NCBI GenBank assembly: GCA_002347475.1
Contig: DDXI01000145.1
Span: 1 to 12,670, forward strand
Direction: 5' to 3'
DNA from: Peptococcaceae bacterium UBA2264
Lineage (GTDB): Bacteria > Bacillota > Desulfitobacteriia > Desulfitobacteriales > Desulfitobacteriaceae
Length of the DNA: 12,670 bases
How positions within the stretch are numbered: the first letter of the stretch is position 1; each line of letters opens with the position of its first letter. The notes beneath the pieces are model-generated. The model was given only the letters and a program-made list of their open reading frames with translations, searched no databases and was not told the origin of the DNA. Of this stretch, positions 1 to 9,100 are shown one piece after another. Position numbers and translations under genes: made by a program.

Positions 1-1085
1 CGCAGCAGGGTGGTCTTGCCGCAGCCATTGCAGCCAATAATGCCGATACGGTCATCCCGGGCTACTATATAACTGAAATCATCAATAACCAACAGATCGG
101 CAAACTGTTTGCTGATATGCTTCAGCTCGATTACTTTTTTGCCCAGCCGGCTGCTGCCCGCCGTAATTTCTATTTTATCCGAGCACGACTCAGGCTTGGC
201 CTCTTTCAATTTTTGAAAACGATCGATCCTGGCTTTCTGTTTGGTGGTGCGGGCTCGGGCCCCTCTTTTCATCCAGGCTAATTCGTTGCGGAAAAGATTT
301 TGTCTTTTGCTTTCCTGGGCTTGTTCCTGCTCCAGACGCCCCAGCTTGGCCTCCAGATAAACACTGTAGTTGCCATTATAAACATGGAGTTTGCCCCGGT
401 CTAATTCAAAAATCCTGGTAGTCACTCTGTCCAAAAAGTAGCGGTCATGGGTAATCAGGAGCAAAGCTCCTTTGCGCTGATTCAAATATTGTTCCAGCCA
501 TTCTACTGTTTCCTGATCAATATGATTGGTCGGCTCATCGAGGATCAGCAGTTCCGCGGGAGTAATCAGGGCGCTGGCCAAAGCAATCCTTTTTCTCATC
601 CCTCCGGAAAGCTGCTCCACCGGAGCATCGAAATTCACAATCCCCAGTCTGGTTAAGACAGCCTTGGCCTCTGATTCCAGCTGCCAGGCATTTCGCTCAT
701 CCATCTGCTGGCTCAAAGACAACAGCCTTTGCTGCAGTTTACCCTCTTCAGGATTTTGCTGCAGCTTCTCCAGGACATATTCATACTCCCTGAGCAGCTG
801 CATCACCGGAGAATTTCCCCGGAAGACTTGTTCCAGGACAGTTGTCCCACTCTGGAAATCAGGATTTTGAGCCAGATATTCGATATGGACATTGCTGCCG
901 GCAGTAACTTTGCCCTGATCCGGAATTTCCCGGCCAGCAAGGATTTTCAGAAGGGTCGATTTGCCGGTGCCGTTAATACCGATCACCCCGATCTTGTCGG
1001 CATGGTCTATGCCAAATGTGATATCTTGAAACAAGGTCTTGCTGCCGTAGGATTTGCCTAGATTTTCAGCTGATAATATATTCAT
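1..1085 (-). CDS. ABC-F family ATPase, Uup/YfmR-like (3' part missing)
   Basis: ABC-F proteins are soluble tandem ATPases that bind the ribosomal E site and act on stalled or non-canonical translation states. They have no membrane domain. Visible here are the first 361 residues: Walker A GINGTGKST (36-44), signature LSGGM (159-163), Walker B LILDEPTNH (180-188) and the H-loop in ITHDR (211-215). A basic linker follows with a RGARARTTKQKAR stretch (274-286), then the second Walker A GCNGCGKTT (351-359). The frame runs off the left edge two codons later, so the second ABC domain is mostly outside the window; the family is usually about 520-650 residues. ATG at 1085-1083 is preceded by a modest GAAGGG site and by a good promoter on the same strand. 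The linker motif recalls the Uup/YfmR branch rather than EttA, from memory of the family. The gene is divergent from the secreted-protein locus and shows no functional tie to it. Confidence 0.95.
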   Translation of the reverse strand, partial: MNILSAENLGKSYGSKTLFQDITFGIDHADKIGVIGINGTGKSTLLKILAGREIPDQGKVTAGSNVHIEYLAQNPDFQSGTTVLEQVFRGNSPVMQLLREYEYVLEKLQQNPEEGKLQQRLLSLSQQMDERNAWQLESEAKAVLTRLGIVNFDAPVEQLSGGMRKRIALASALITPAELLILDEPTNHIDQETVEWLEQYLNQRKGALLLITHDRYFLDRVTTRIFELDRGKLHVYNGNYSVYLEAKLGRLEQEQAQESKRQNLFRNELAWMKRGARARTTKQKARIDRFQKLKEAKPESCSDKIEITAGSSRLGKKVIELKHISKQFADLLVIDDFSYIVARDDRIGIIGCNGCGKTTLL

Positions 1086-1147
1086 GTTTGTTTTCCCTTC
1101 AATGCCCTGGGCTTAACCCTTACTCTGAATTTGACTTCTTCTGTTCT

Positions 1148-1177
1148 ATTATAGCAAACATTTCTGATATCCGTAAA
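1148..1177 (-). promoter_or_regulatory. Promoter of the ABC-F gene, extended -10
   Basis: Reading the minus strand, a perfect TATAAT lies at 1153-1148 and is preceded by TG one base upstream (TGCTATAAT), an extended -10 element. TTTACG at 1177-1172, 18 bp upstream, matches the -35 consensus at four of six positions. It sits about 60 bp before the ABC-F start codon. This is a sigma-A type call from pattern alone. Confidence 0.6.
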
Positions 1178-1224
1178 AATGACTTCTTTGGTTCAGCTAA
1201 GGAATGTAATAAATCGTTATTCCC

Positions 1225-1255
1225 AACCCCGGCAAGTACGCCGGGGTTATTTTTT
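1225..1255 (+). terminator. Intrinsic terminator hairpin, copy 1 of a repeated element
   Basis: A perfect 9-bp stem (AACCCCGGC / GCCGGGGTT) with a 6-base AAGTAC loop is followed by TTATTTTTT, a classic rho-independent terminator for plus-strand transcription. No plus-strand gene precedes it, because the ABC-F gene reads away on the minus strand. It may stop antisense transcription coming out of the ABC-F gene, or be left over from a rearrangement. Hairpin, T-tract and about 12 further bases recur almost unchanged in the same orientation at 11422-11467. Confidence 0.8.
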
Positions 1256-1433
1256 GTCATTTAAATCAATCACATAACTTCAGCCTGATCCCTCTGCTCA
1301 GGTTTCCTGAATTCGTTAAACAAGAGCTGATTTTGGAGAAATGAATACGGTAAATCGCAATAAAGTGACAGGGGGTCCCAGATTTAGTCGACAGAAGATG
1401 GCAAAATACGGCACAAAACTGTCTTTTTCATCC

Positions 1434-1462
1434 TTGTATTCCTATTAATGTAATAATAATAT
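1434..1462 (+). promoter_or_regulatory. Probable promoter of the VWA/toroid gene
   Basis: TTGTAT (1434-1439), a 17-bp spacer and TAATAT (1457-1462) each match the sigma-A consensus at four of six positions, in a very AT-rich stretch. This is 35 bp before the ATG at 1498. An AAAGGAG ribosome binding site at 1481-1487 lies 10 bases before that ATG. The site lies downstream of the terminator hairpin, so the gene probably has its own transcript. Confidence 0.4.
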
Positions 1463-1497
1463 AAATTGTAAAATGTTAGCAAAGGAGTCTGAAAATA

Positions 1498-4400
1498 ATG
1501 TCTCTCGTCAACAATTCCAGCAAGAAATCCTGGCTTTTCCTTCTGATTCTGACAATTATCACTATATACGGCAGCGCTGCTGCCGTATCTGGCGAGGAAA
1601 CAGTACCGGACAGCGAGTTAACCAAAGCCCTTGCCTGGCTGCAGCAGAATCAGAATAGCGACGGCAGCTGGGGAACAGGAGAAACGGCTTTTGTCGACAC
1701 CAGTGAGGTCTGTACTTATTTGCAGGAAAATAATTCAGCAGCGGTAAATCTGCTGCCAGCAGCAATCTGGGCAGAGAATCTGGCAATCCTGAACAATGAT
1801 CTGGCTGCCAGAGTATTGCCCCTGATCCTGAATGCAGACAAACATAACGCCGTTAAAAACGCTTTGTTGGCCAGCCAAAATCCGGACGGCGGCTGGGGCC
1901 TTGCCCCAGGTTATGAAAGCGATATCCTTGATACGATCATAGTTATGAATTCCTTGACAGCCGAGACAGATACTGAGACAGCAGTTTTGCAAAAAGCCGG
2001 CGATTACCTAATAAAGAGACAACAGGCTAATGGTTCCTGGTCCTTTACCGGGAATCAGAATTCGGTCATTTCCTTAACGGCCCAGGCGGCAATTGCTTTG
2101 AGTACCTTCCAGACCAAATCAAACACGACGAACCCTGATTTGCATACCGCCCTGAGAAAAGCCGGGGCATATCTGGTCTCTGAACAGCAGCCTGATACAA
2201 CCTGGGGCACAGACGAAGACACAATAGCCGCCACGCTCCTGTCTTACCGGGCTATTCTGAACACGGTAGGTCCGGATACAGCGGCAGATGTGGATTCCTT
2301 GATCCTGAACATACAAAACGGGGATGGCAGTTGGTTTGGCAGCCCCTATCTGACAGCCCTGGCCCTCCGGGCCCTCCAGGCAGGTGCGCATCTGCCTGAG
2401 GCAGCTATTCAAACTATTAAACTAATACAGGATGTCGAGGGCACAGCAACCGAATATAACAGCTTTGAGGCTTATGAAACCTTTGACATCCAGGCCGAGT
2501 GTACCTATAACCCAGCTGAAGCCGAGCTGCTCTATTTCGTCAGGCAGAAGAATGGCAGTATAGTATCTGTCCAGACCGACGGGCTGCCGGGCTGGAATAC
2601 CCAAAACTGTCTGCCGGGAGATTATGCGGTCCTTGTCCAGGTCAAAGACAAGGCAAGCGGGCTAATCCTGGCAGCAGCAGAAAAAGCCTTCGTGATCAAC
2701 CCATCTTTCCGGGTAAGTGCTATCTGCTTGACCACCGATCCCCTCTGTACCACTGTAGGCCTGGGGGGCGAGGTAAGGACAGAAGCCACCATAGTTACCG
2801 CTGCCAACATCGATCAGACCCTGAATCTCTTGTTCACTATCACCAGTAATGCCGGAGCAGTCCGGACGGAAAGCAAAACGATCCTGTGCCAGGCTGAAGA
2901 ATCCCTCAGCCTTCTGGAATTCAGTCCCTTTACACCCGAGGTGACAACCAGCAGGTATTATGCTCTGAAAGCCGAGTCCTTTGCCGCTGAAACCAAACTG
3001 TCTGAAGGAGAATATGTCTTTCAGGTTAAACCCACCCCGCCGCCGACGAGAATTGAGGCCACCCAGTGCCTGAGCAAAACCCTCTTATACCCCGGCCCCG
3101 ATTCCGTCAGCGCGCAAATTATATTAAGCGGGGAAGGAACCCCGGAAACAAACCAAAGAAAACCGATTGACCTGGTTTTCTGTCTGGATGATTCGGGAAG
3201 CATGGAAGATGGAGATATAGATTATACCTATACCAAACCCTGGAGAATCGATATTGCCAAAGAGGCATCCCTTAATGTAGTTGATCTCCTGCAAACACAG
3301 GACCGGGGAGCAGTAGTTGAATTTGCCGGCACTGTCTGGATTCAGCAGGATTTAACCGGAGATATGGAACTGCTGAAAACAAGAATCAGCCAAACTCCAG
3401 CCTCGCCCTGGAATGGGACAGCTATTGACCTGGGATTGGGTAAGTCAATACAAATATTGGATCAGCAGAGCACCCTTGACAGAGATAAGGTAATCCTGCT
3501 TCTTTCCGATGGGGAATCGAACAGAACCAGAGCAATCAACAAGGCTAAGGAAGCAAAAGCGAAAGGCTACAAAATTTATACCATTGCCCTGGGAGCCAAA
3601 GCCGATCAATACCTGATGAGTATAATCGCCCAAATCAGCGGCGGAAAATATGCTTACAGCCCCTCAATCCAGGACTTGAATGCCCTGATGTCGGGACTGG
3701 CCGGAGAAATATTCAATACAGCAGGCCGAAATGTTGTCCTGGAAACAACTTTACCGGCAGGCATCCTGAAGGTCGCTGATTCCGCAATCAGTCCGGCTCC
3801 AGCCAGCATAGTGACTTATGCCGATGGCAGCAAAACGCTGCAGTGGACGCTGGAGCGGCTGCTGATGGCCGAAGACAGGAGCTTTACCCTGGCCTACACG
3901 GGAACAGAGCTGATTGCCGATACCACCGTGCCTCTGACGAAAAATACAACCCTGACCTACCTTGACCAAAATGAATCTGCATTAACTTTGACTTTACCAG
4001 ATCTGACAATCCCCGTAAGCGCACATATTTTAGATTCCACGGTAATCACAGATAAGACAGTATACACGGCCCATGAACAGGTAACCATCAGCAATATGAC
4101 AAAGAATCTCACTGCCTGTCCTGCCGCTCTGGCCGGAAAAACCGAAATCCTGGACGCCGGCGGAGTCCTGGTAACTTGCCTGAGCAAGGAAGCCGCAGGC
4201 AACTGGGAAGCCGGAGAGACCAAGGCAATGAATTTCCTCTGGGATACCGGGACAACCATAACTGGCCTCTACAAAGCCAGGATCACCTGGTTTGATGGAA
4301 CCAAAGTAATTTCCATTGCCGAAGCCGGCTTTGAGATCACGGCCGATGCCGCGGTTTCCGCGACGGTAACTGCTGACAAACAGGAATATGGCGCAGATCA

Positions 4401-5910
4401 GGATGTCAATATCTGTGTAACCGTCCAGAACAAGAGTACCAATAAGATTGCTGAAAATTTGACTGTCGTAACAAAAATTTGCGCTGCAGACGGTGCAGTT
4501 ATCCAAAGCACAGTGAAAACTCTGCCGGAGATATTGCCCACACAACAAACAAGTACAGGTATACTCTGGAACACAGGAAAGAATATTCCCGGCCAGTATA
4601 CAGTAACCATTGAAATTTATGAGGGAACGACCAAGCTGGCCGGGAACACTGCCAGCCTGGCAATCGTCGCCCAGACCGAAGGAAGAGCCGGGATCAGCGG
4701 CAGCCTGCAGGTTCTGCAAAAAAATATTTACCCGGCAGATGAAGTTAATTTCACCAGCATCATCAGTAACACAGGAAATGTCGCCCTCAACAATGCCACT
4801 GCCCGTATCCGTATTGTGGACACGGCAACAGCAACTGTCCTGGGAACGATCAGCACAGCCCTCACTCTGGATATTGCAGCAAGTGCAACCACGGAGAAAA
4901 TCTGGAACCATGATCCTTTGGAGCCCGGAACGTACATGGTTGTCCTGGATACACTGTTTGCTGACGGGACAGAAGTATCCCTGGCCAGCAGCTATCTCAA
5001 GGTGGAAAATCCCTACGAAACAACCATAGCACAGGCAGTGCGCCCCCGGGTGCTGGTCTGGGCGGAGAGTCAGGGCAATATCAGTCTGGCGCAAAATACC
5101 TTAAATGAGCTGCAGGTCTATTACTCCATTGTCAGTACGCGGGAATCTTTCATGAGCGAACTGCGGACCGGCAAATATAATCTCTACATGCTGCTGGACA
5201 GCAAACTGCCCTTAATCGGGGATGACGATCAGGAGCTTGCAGCCGAAGTTGCCGGCGGCAAAGGCCTTATCGCCACAATGGATGCCAATGGGGACAATCT
5301 GAAAAACCTGGGAGTCAACGGGGTTAAATATACCGGCAATGCCGTCTTAGGTGATTTCAGCATTAATTTTCCGGCGGGTTCGGTTTTTGGCGCCCAGGCT
5401 CTGAACGGAGCGGGCAAAATCCAAAATGTCGAGCTCAATGGCGGTACACAGATAGCCGCGATCCTGGAAAATGCCACTACGGCCACTTATCCCGGAGTAA
5501 TTACCTATGCATATCAAAACGGCAAATCAGTTTTGTTCACCTTTGATCTGGGCAGTTGTACGGGTGATACCCCAAGCATCTTGAAAACAGCAATTGAGCA
5601 GGTTGTCCCGACCAGTGAAACAAACAGCGGATTGACTGAGCTGGAAATCAAGGTTGCTGCCCAAACAGCAATCGGCGCCAAAATCCAACTGAATATCCCT
5701 CCGGATTCGGAAATCCTCTGGGTAACACCGGTAACTGAGGAAAATGCAGTCTGGCAATTCAATACGGCAACCGGTCAGGAATACACCTTCCGGATACTTC
5801 TGAAACTACCCGGGACTTCAATTCCCTACTCTTTGACGGTTAATGCCTATTATGAAACCTTAACAGGTATGCTGCAATTCGACACGGCTGGAATTCAGAT
5901 AACCAGGTAG
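1498..5910 (+). CDS. Secreted VWA protein with N-terminal alpha/alpha-toroid domain
   Basis: A 1470-residue exported protein of unknown exact role. The start at 1498 has AAAGGAG 10 bases upstream and opens directly into a Sec signal peptide: KK at 9-10, a hydrophobic core to about 24, probable cleavage after AAA at 27-29. Residues 40-310 carry five helical repeats ending in W-containing motifs (DGSW at 55, DGGW at 130, NGSW at 178, DTTW at 233, DGSW at 276), the pattern of prenyltransferase/squalene-cyclase toroids. About 320-510 looks like two beta-sandwich domains. The VWA domain spans about 555-740 with a complete MIDAS: D564-D-S566-G-S568, T641 and D671, so metal-dependent ligand binding is expected. 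Three similar Ig/CARDB-like repeats (about 840-948, 949-1058, 1062-1170) share a W-[DN]-x-G-Y-like end. About 1183-1365 resembles an alpha/beta domain, followed by a short beta tail. No sortase motif, SLH domain or C-terminal helix is seen, so anchoring is unclear. It lies 224 bases before the toxin carrier and may be its surface partner (inference). Confidence 0.9.
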   Translation: MSLVNNSSKKSWLFLLILTIITIYGSAAAVSGEETVPDSELTKALAWLQQNQNSDGSWGTGETAFVDTSEVCTYLQENNSAAVNLLPAAIWAENLAILNNDLAARVLPLILNADKHNAVKNALLASQNPDGGWGLAPGYESDILDTIIVMNSLTAETDTETAVLQKAGDYLIKRQQANGSWSFTGNQNSVISLTAQAAIALSTFQTKSNTTNPDLHTALRKAGAYLVSEQQPDTTWGTDEDTIAATLLSYRAILNTVGPDTAADVDSLILNIQNGDGSWFGSPYLTALALRALQAGAHLPEAAIQTIKLIQDVEGTATEYNSFEAYETFDIQAECTYNPAEAELLYFVRQKNGSIVSVQTDGLPGWNTQNCLPGDYAVLVQVKDKASGLILAAAEKAFVINPSFRVSAICLTTDPLCTTVGLGGEVRTEATIVTAANIDQTLNLLFTITSNAGAVRTESKTILCQAEESLSLLEFSPFTPEVTTSRYYALKAESFAAETKLSEGEYVFQVKPTPPPTRIEATQCLSKTLLYPGPDSVSAQIILSGEGTPETNQRKPIDLVFCLDDSGSMEDGDIDYTYTKPWRIDIAKEASLNVVDLLQTQDRGAVVEFAGTVWIQQDLTGDMELLKTRISQTPASPWNGTAIDLGLGKSIQILDQQSTLDRDKVILLLSDGESNRTRAINKAKEAKAKGYKIYTIALGAKADQYLMSIIAQISGGKYAYSPSIQDLNALMSGLAGEIFNTAGRNVVLETTLPAGILKVADSAISPAPASIVTYADGSKTLQWTLERLLMAEDRSFTLAYTGTELIADTTVPLTKNTTLTYLDQNESALTLTLPDLTIPVSAHILDSTVITDKTVYTAHEQVTISNMTKNLTACPAALAGKTEILDAGGVLVTCLSKEAAGNWEAGETKAMNFLWDTGTTITGLYKARITWFDGTKVISIAEAGFEITADAAVSATVTADKQEYGADQDVNICVTVQNKSTNKIAENLTVVTKICAADGAVIQSTVKTLPEILPTQQTSTGILWNTGKNIPGQYTVTIEIYEGTTKLAGNTASLAIVAQTEGRAGISGSLQVLQKNIYPADEVNFTSIISNTGNVALNNATARIRIVDTATATVLGTISTALTLDIAASATTEKIWNHDPLEPGTYMVVLDTLFADGTEVSLASSYLKVENPYETTIAQAVRPRVLVWAESQGNISLAQNTLNELQVYYSIVSTRESFMSELRTGKYNLYMLLDSKLPLIGDDDQELAAEVAGGKGLIATMDANGDNLKNLGVNGVKYTGNAVLGDFSINFPAGSVFGAQALNGAGKIQNVELNGGTQIAAILENATTATYPGVITYAYQNGKSVLFTFDLGSCTGDTPSILKTAIEQVVPTSETNSGLTELEIKVAAQTAIGAKIQLNIPPDSEILWVTPVTEENAVWQFNTATGQEYTFRILLKLPGTSIPYSLTVNAYYETLTGMLQFDTAGIQITR

Positions 5911-5934
5911 ACGTGACAAGAGCAGCTCAATTTT

Positions 5935-6072
5935 CTGTTCTATTTTCTGTTCCATATACTGCTCAATACCCTGCTTAGTACCATGTTTAATACGATATGT
6001 TAATTATCCAAAGCTATAATTCCAATCTGCTTATTACCTGTTGATAGCCTGCTTAAGGCCCTGCGCTGCATA
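5935..6072 (+). repeat. Degenerate 11-12-bp tandem repeats before the toxin gene
   Basis: Units close to CTGYTYAATACC follow one another at 12-bp spacing: CTGTTCTATTTT (5935), CTGTTCCATATA (5947), CTGCTCAATACC (5959), CTGCTTAGTACC (5971) and ATGTTTAATACG (5983). They resume at 11-bp spacing at 6027 (CTGCTTATTAC), 6038 (CTGTTGATAGC) and 6049 (CTGCTTAAGGC). Between the blocks lies a perfect TATAAT (6015-6020) without a good -35. Spacing near one helical turn would put the units on one DNA face, which would fit a binding array. A decayed minisatellite is the plain alternative. Confidence 0.5.
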
Positions 6073-6134
6073 AAATAATACAGTGCAGAATTTCGGAAAC
6101 AAGAATCAGCTCACTGGATGGAGGGATAGTCCGG

Positions 6135-9100
6135 ATGAAGAAAAGTACTGTTTACCTAAAATATATAGCACTAATTGTATTAGTAACATTTACCTTTACA
6201 TTTGTCCTGCCAATCAACCAACTGGCAGCAGCGGAGCAGACGCAGCAAACCCAGCAAATGCTGCAAACACAACTGGCTCAGACAGAGAACCAAATGATGC
6301 CGAACCAGAGTACTTCCCGTACAGAAAACTCCGGCAAGTCTCAGGCCAAAACCAGACTGGGCAGCTTTACAGCCGAACTCGGTACCTGGGTGGTGAAATT
6401 TCAGACCGACCTGGACAGCGGAAATTTAAGTCAGCTGAAAACCGGTATCAAAGACGCCAAGCTGGCACTAAAAGATATTCGGGCAGGTATCTGCAGCGAG
6501 CTGGCCGAAAACGAAAAGACCCTGCAGAAACTCAATACCCCAAACGCCCGGGACAAACATGACAAGTTCAAAGCTGAGCTGGAGAGTAAGCTGGACAATT
6601 TTGCCGCTCTGTTTAACAAACTGGATGTAATCGCCGCTGTCTTGAAAGATTTAAAAGGCGGAGGTGCGACTCCGGAAGACGCCGCTCAAAACAAAGCTCA
6701 ATTGGAAATATTAAAAACAAAGATCGCCGAAATCAACAATCTGCTCAACCCGGAACAGGCTGCCCAGCCTCTGGGAACCCTGCCGCATAACAATGTCAGT
6801 GTTACCCCTCCCTCCCCGGCCACCGGGGCCGCGATTTCTGCTGCCTATATGGGCAGCAGTTCTGATAGCATAACCTCGGCCCTGCCTGCAACACCCACCA
6901 CTGAAGACCTGGCCGAAACAGATGAAGTCAAGTTTACCCAAGCCACTAAAGATCTGGCCGACAGTTTGAACACCCCGGTCGGCATCTATGAGTATGTCCG
7001 CAATAATATCAACTTTGAGCCCTACTACGGCTCACGCAAAGGCTCAGTCGGAACACTGGAGCAGATGGCCGGCAACGACTATGACCAGGCCTCCCTGCTT
7101 ATCTCCCTCCTCCGCTATAAAAGCATCCCGGCCCGTTATGTCCGGGGCATAGCAGAAATCCCCGTTGAGAAAGTCCAGGGCTGGACCGGCGCGGAAACAG
7201 CGGAAGCCGCGGTCAAGGCTCTGGGCTCCCTGGGCATCCCCCTGGTGTCCCTGGTATCCGGCGGTGTGATTTCGGCAGTACGTCTGGAACATGTCTGGGC
7301 CGAAGCCTATGTCCCGTATGAAAACTACCGGGGTACGGGAGCCGTAAGTGGACAAGGAGTCTGGCTTCCTCTTGACCCCAGTTTCAAGCAGTATGAGAAA
7401 TTACCAGGAATGAACCTGGAGGAGATCACTGGGCTAAGCGGAGAGACATACAAATCTCTGCTGCAAAATCTTGGGGAAACTTCGGCCGACGGTTGGGCCA
7501 AAACAAATATACAGAGTACAGAAATCTCTAACCTGCTGGCAGGTACAGAACAGCAGATCAATCAATATATTACAGACAACGGCCTTACTCAGACGACATT
7601 TGAGCAAATCTATGGCGGATCCAAGATAATCCCGGAAAACCTGGGGCTTCTGCCATTAAGCCTGCCTTACAAGACAGTTGAAGTTCGGGAAGAGTCAGTT
7701 GCCATTACTGATAATCATGCCGATCTGGTGATGTTTTCGCTTAAAGGAGCCGATCCCTTTGGTTTGAACTTTGGCGGGAGTGCAGATTTTCAGTATTGCA
7801 GCAAAGCCGCAGCAATATATGGGAAAAAGTTAACCTTATCCTGGGCAGCAGCTACGACTGAAGATGTAGATCTTATCAACCAGTATGGGGGTATTTTCAA
7901 AGTTCCTGCCTATCTGGTCCAGCTAAAACCGCAGCTCAAGGCAGATGAGGAAACCATTGCCGTGGGAAAACCCGTGGGCCTGGGCTACCGTCAGCAATTT
8001 ATTATCAGCATAAACGGAGAAAATATAACCAATGCAGTAACTGCCGGCAGTATTTACAGTATTGGACTGAATTATGGCCAAACCTCTGAGAAAGAGCTGC
8101 AAAATACCAGGACCAGGCTGAGTAACGCCCAGGCAGCAATGAATGAAGAAAACATCTATTCCTCTGAAATAACAGGTGAAATCTTGAGTGCTGCCGCCCA
8201 TATCTATTTTAGCCAGGTTGATGCTATCAGTAAGATTATTGCCACCAAAGCCCAAGTCAAAGCAACCCGGTTGCTAAGCGAGGCAATGACAGGATATGAG
8301 GCCAAGGTAAGCTATCTGTTCATGGTGCCGGTTGAGCTGAGCTCAGGTTCTTTCAACATTGATGTTGACGCTGATACCTTTAGCGTTGTCAGCTTAAATG
8401 GCAGCCAGGAAAATGAAAAATCCTATATGATTACCTCGGGAATTGTCGCCTCGGCTCTGGAACATGGCATATATGAGCAAATATTAAATGTACCGTCCGT
8501 ATCGACCATCAAGATTCTAAGCGAAGCCAACCAACAAGGAATTCCGCTCTATACTGTAACCAAAGATAATCTCAGCAGTGTTATCAGCAAGCTCAACGTT
8601 GTCAATAGTGTTAAAAGTGATATTACAGCAGCTGTTAACAATGGCAGAACAGTGATTATTCCAGCCGAGGAGATCCGGTACTATAACTGGCAAGGTTCCG
8701 GGTACATAGTCTTGGATGAGGAAACCGGGTCAGCCGCCTATATGATCTCCGGTGGACTGGCCGGCGGCTCAGCAGCCTTGAATGTAATAATAGCCCTGGC
8801 AACACTGACGACGATAATGATGACAGCCATAGATATTGGGATGTTGTCGATTGCCCTTATCACGGTAGCTAATCCGCTTGTCGGAATGCTATGGGGAACT
8901 TTACTCTTGGTAAATATTTATACATTGAATGAAACGGTCAAACTTGCCCAGACATATTATGATACAGGTGATCCTGCAGCAGCAAAACGGATTATGATTG
9001 ATGCCGTGCTCAATGTAGCCCTTTTCGGTGCAGCGAAAGTTCTGGAGAAGATACTGCCACAGGTAATCAAGATTATGGATGAGGCAGTTTCATCAATTAA

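Larger units (their letters stand above)
1086..1497. other. Divergent intergenic region of about 410 bases
   Basis: Apart from the ABC-F promoter, the terminator hairpin and the probable promoter listed separately, I see no gene here. Between 1256 and 1433 there is no convincing ORF with a ribosome binding site, no tRNA and no riboswitch I recognise. A weak inverted pair GACAG (1390-1394) / CTGTC (1419-1423) followed by five T is present, but the 24-base loop makes it poor as a terminator. Confidence 0.6.

Noticed and set aside
1365..1380. GTGACAGGGGGTCCC-like fragment resembling one arm of short palindromic repeats seen in some Firmicutes
   Set aside because: Only one short piece is present with no paired arm, so it cannot be supported as a repeat.
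1390..1428. GACAG / CTGTC pair followed by five T
   Set aside because: The stem is only 5 bp with a 24-base loop, so it is too weak to call a terminator or leader structure.
4030..5094. Long minus-strand open frame of 354 codons
   Set aside because: It lies wholly opposite the VWA gene, is rich in Cys/Gly of antisense type, has no ribosome binding site, and the plus frame has clear domains.
6083..6562. Plus-strand frame of 159 codons overlapping the toxin start
   Set aside because: It is out of frame with the signal peptide gene, has a low-complexity antisense-like composition and no good ribosome binding site.
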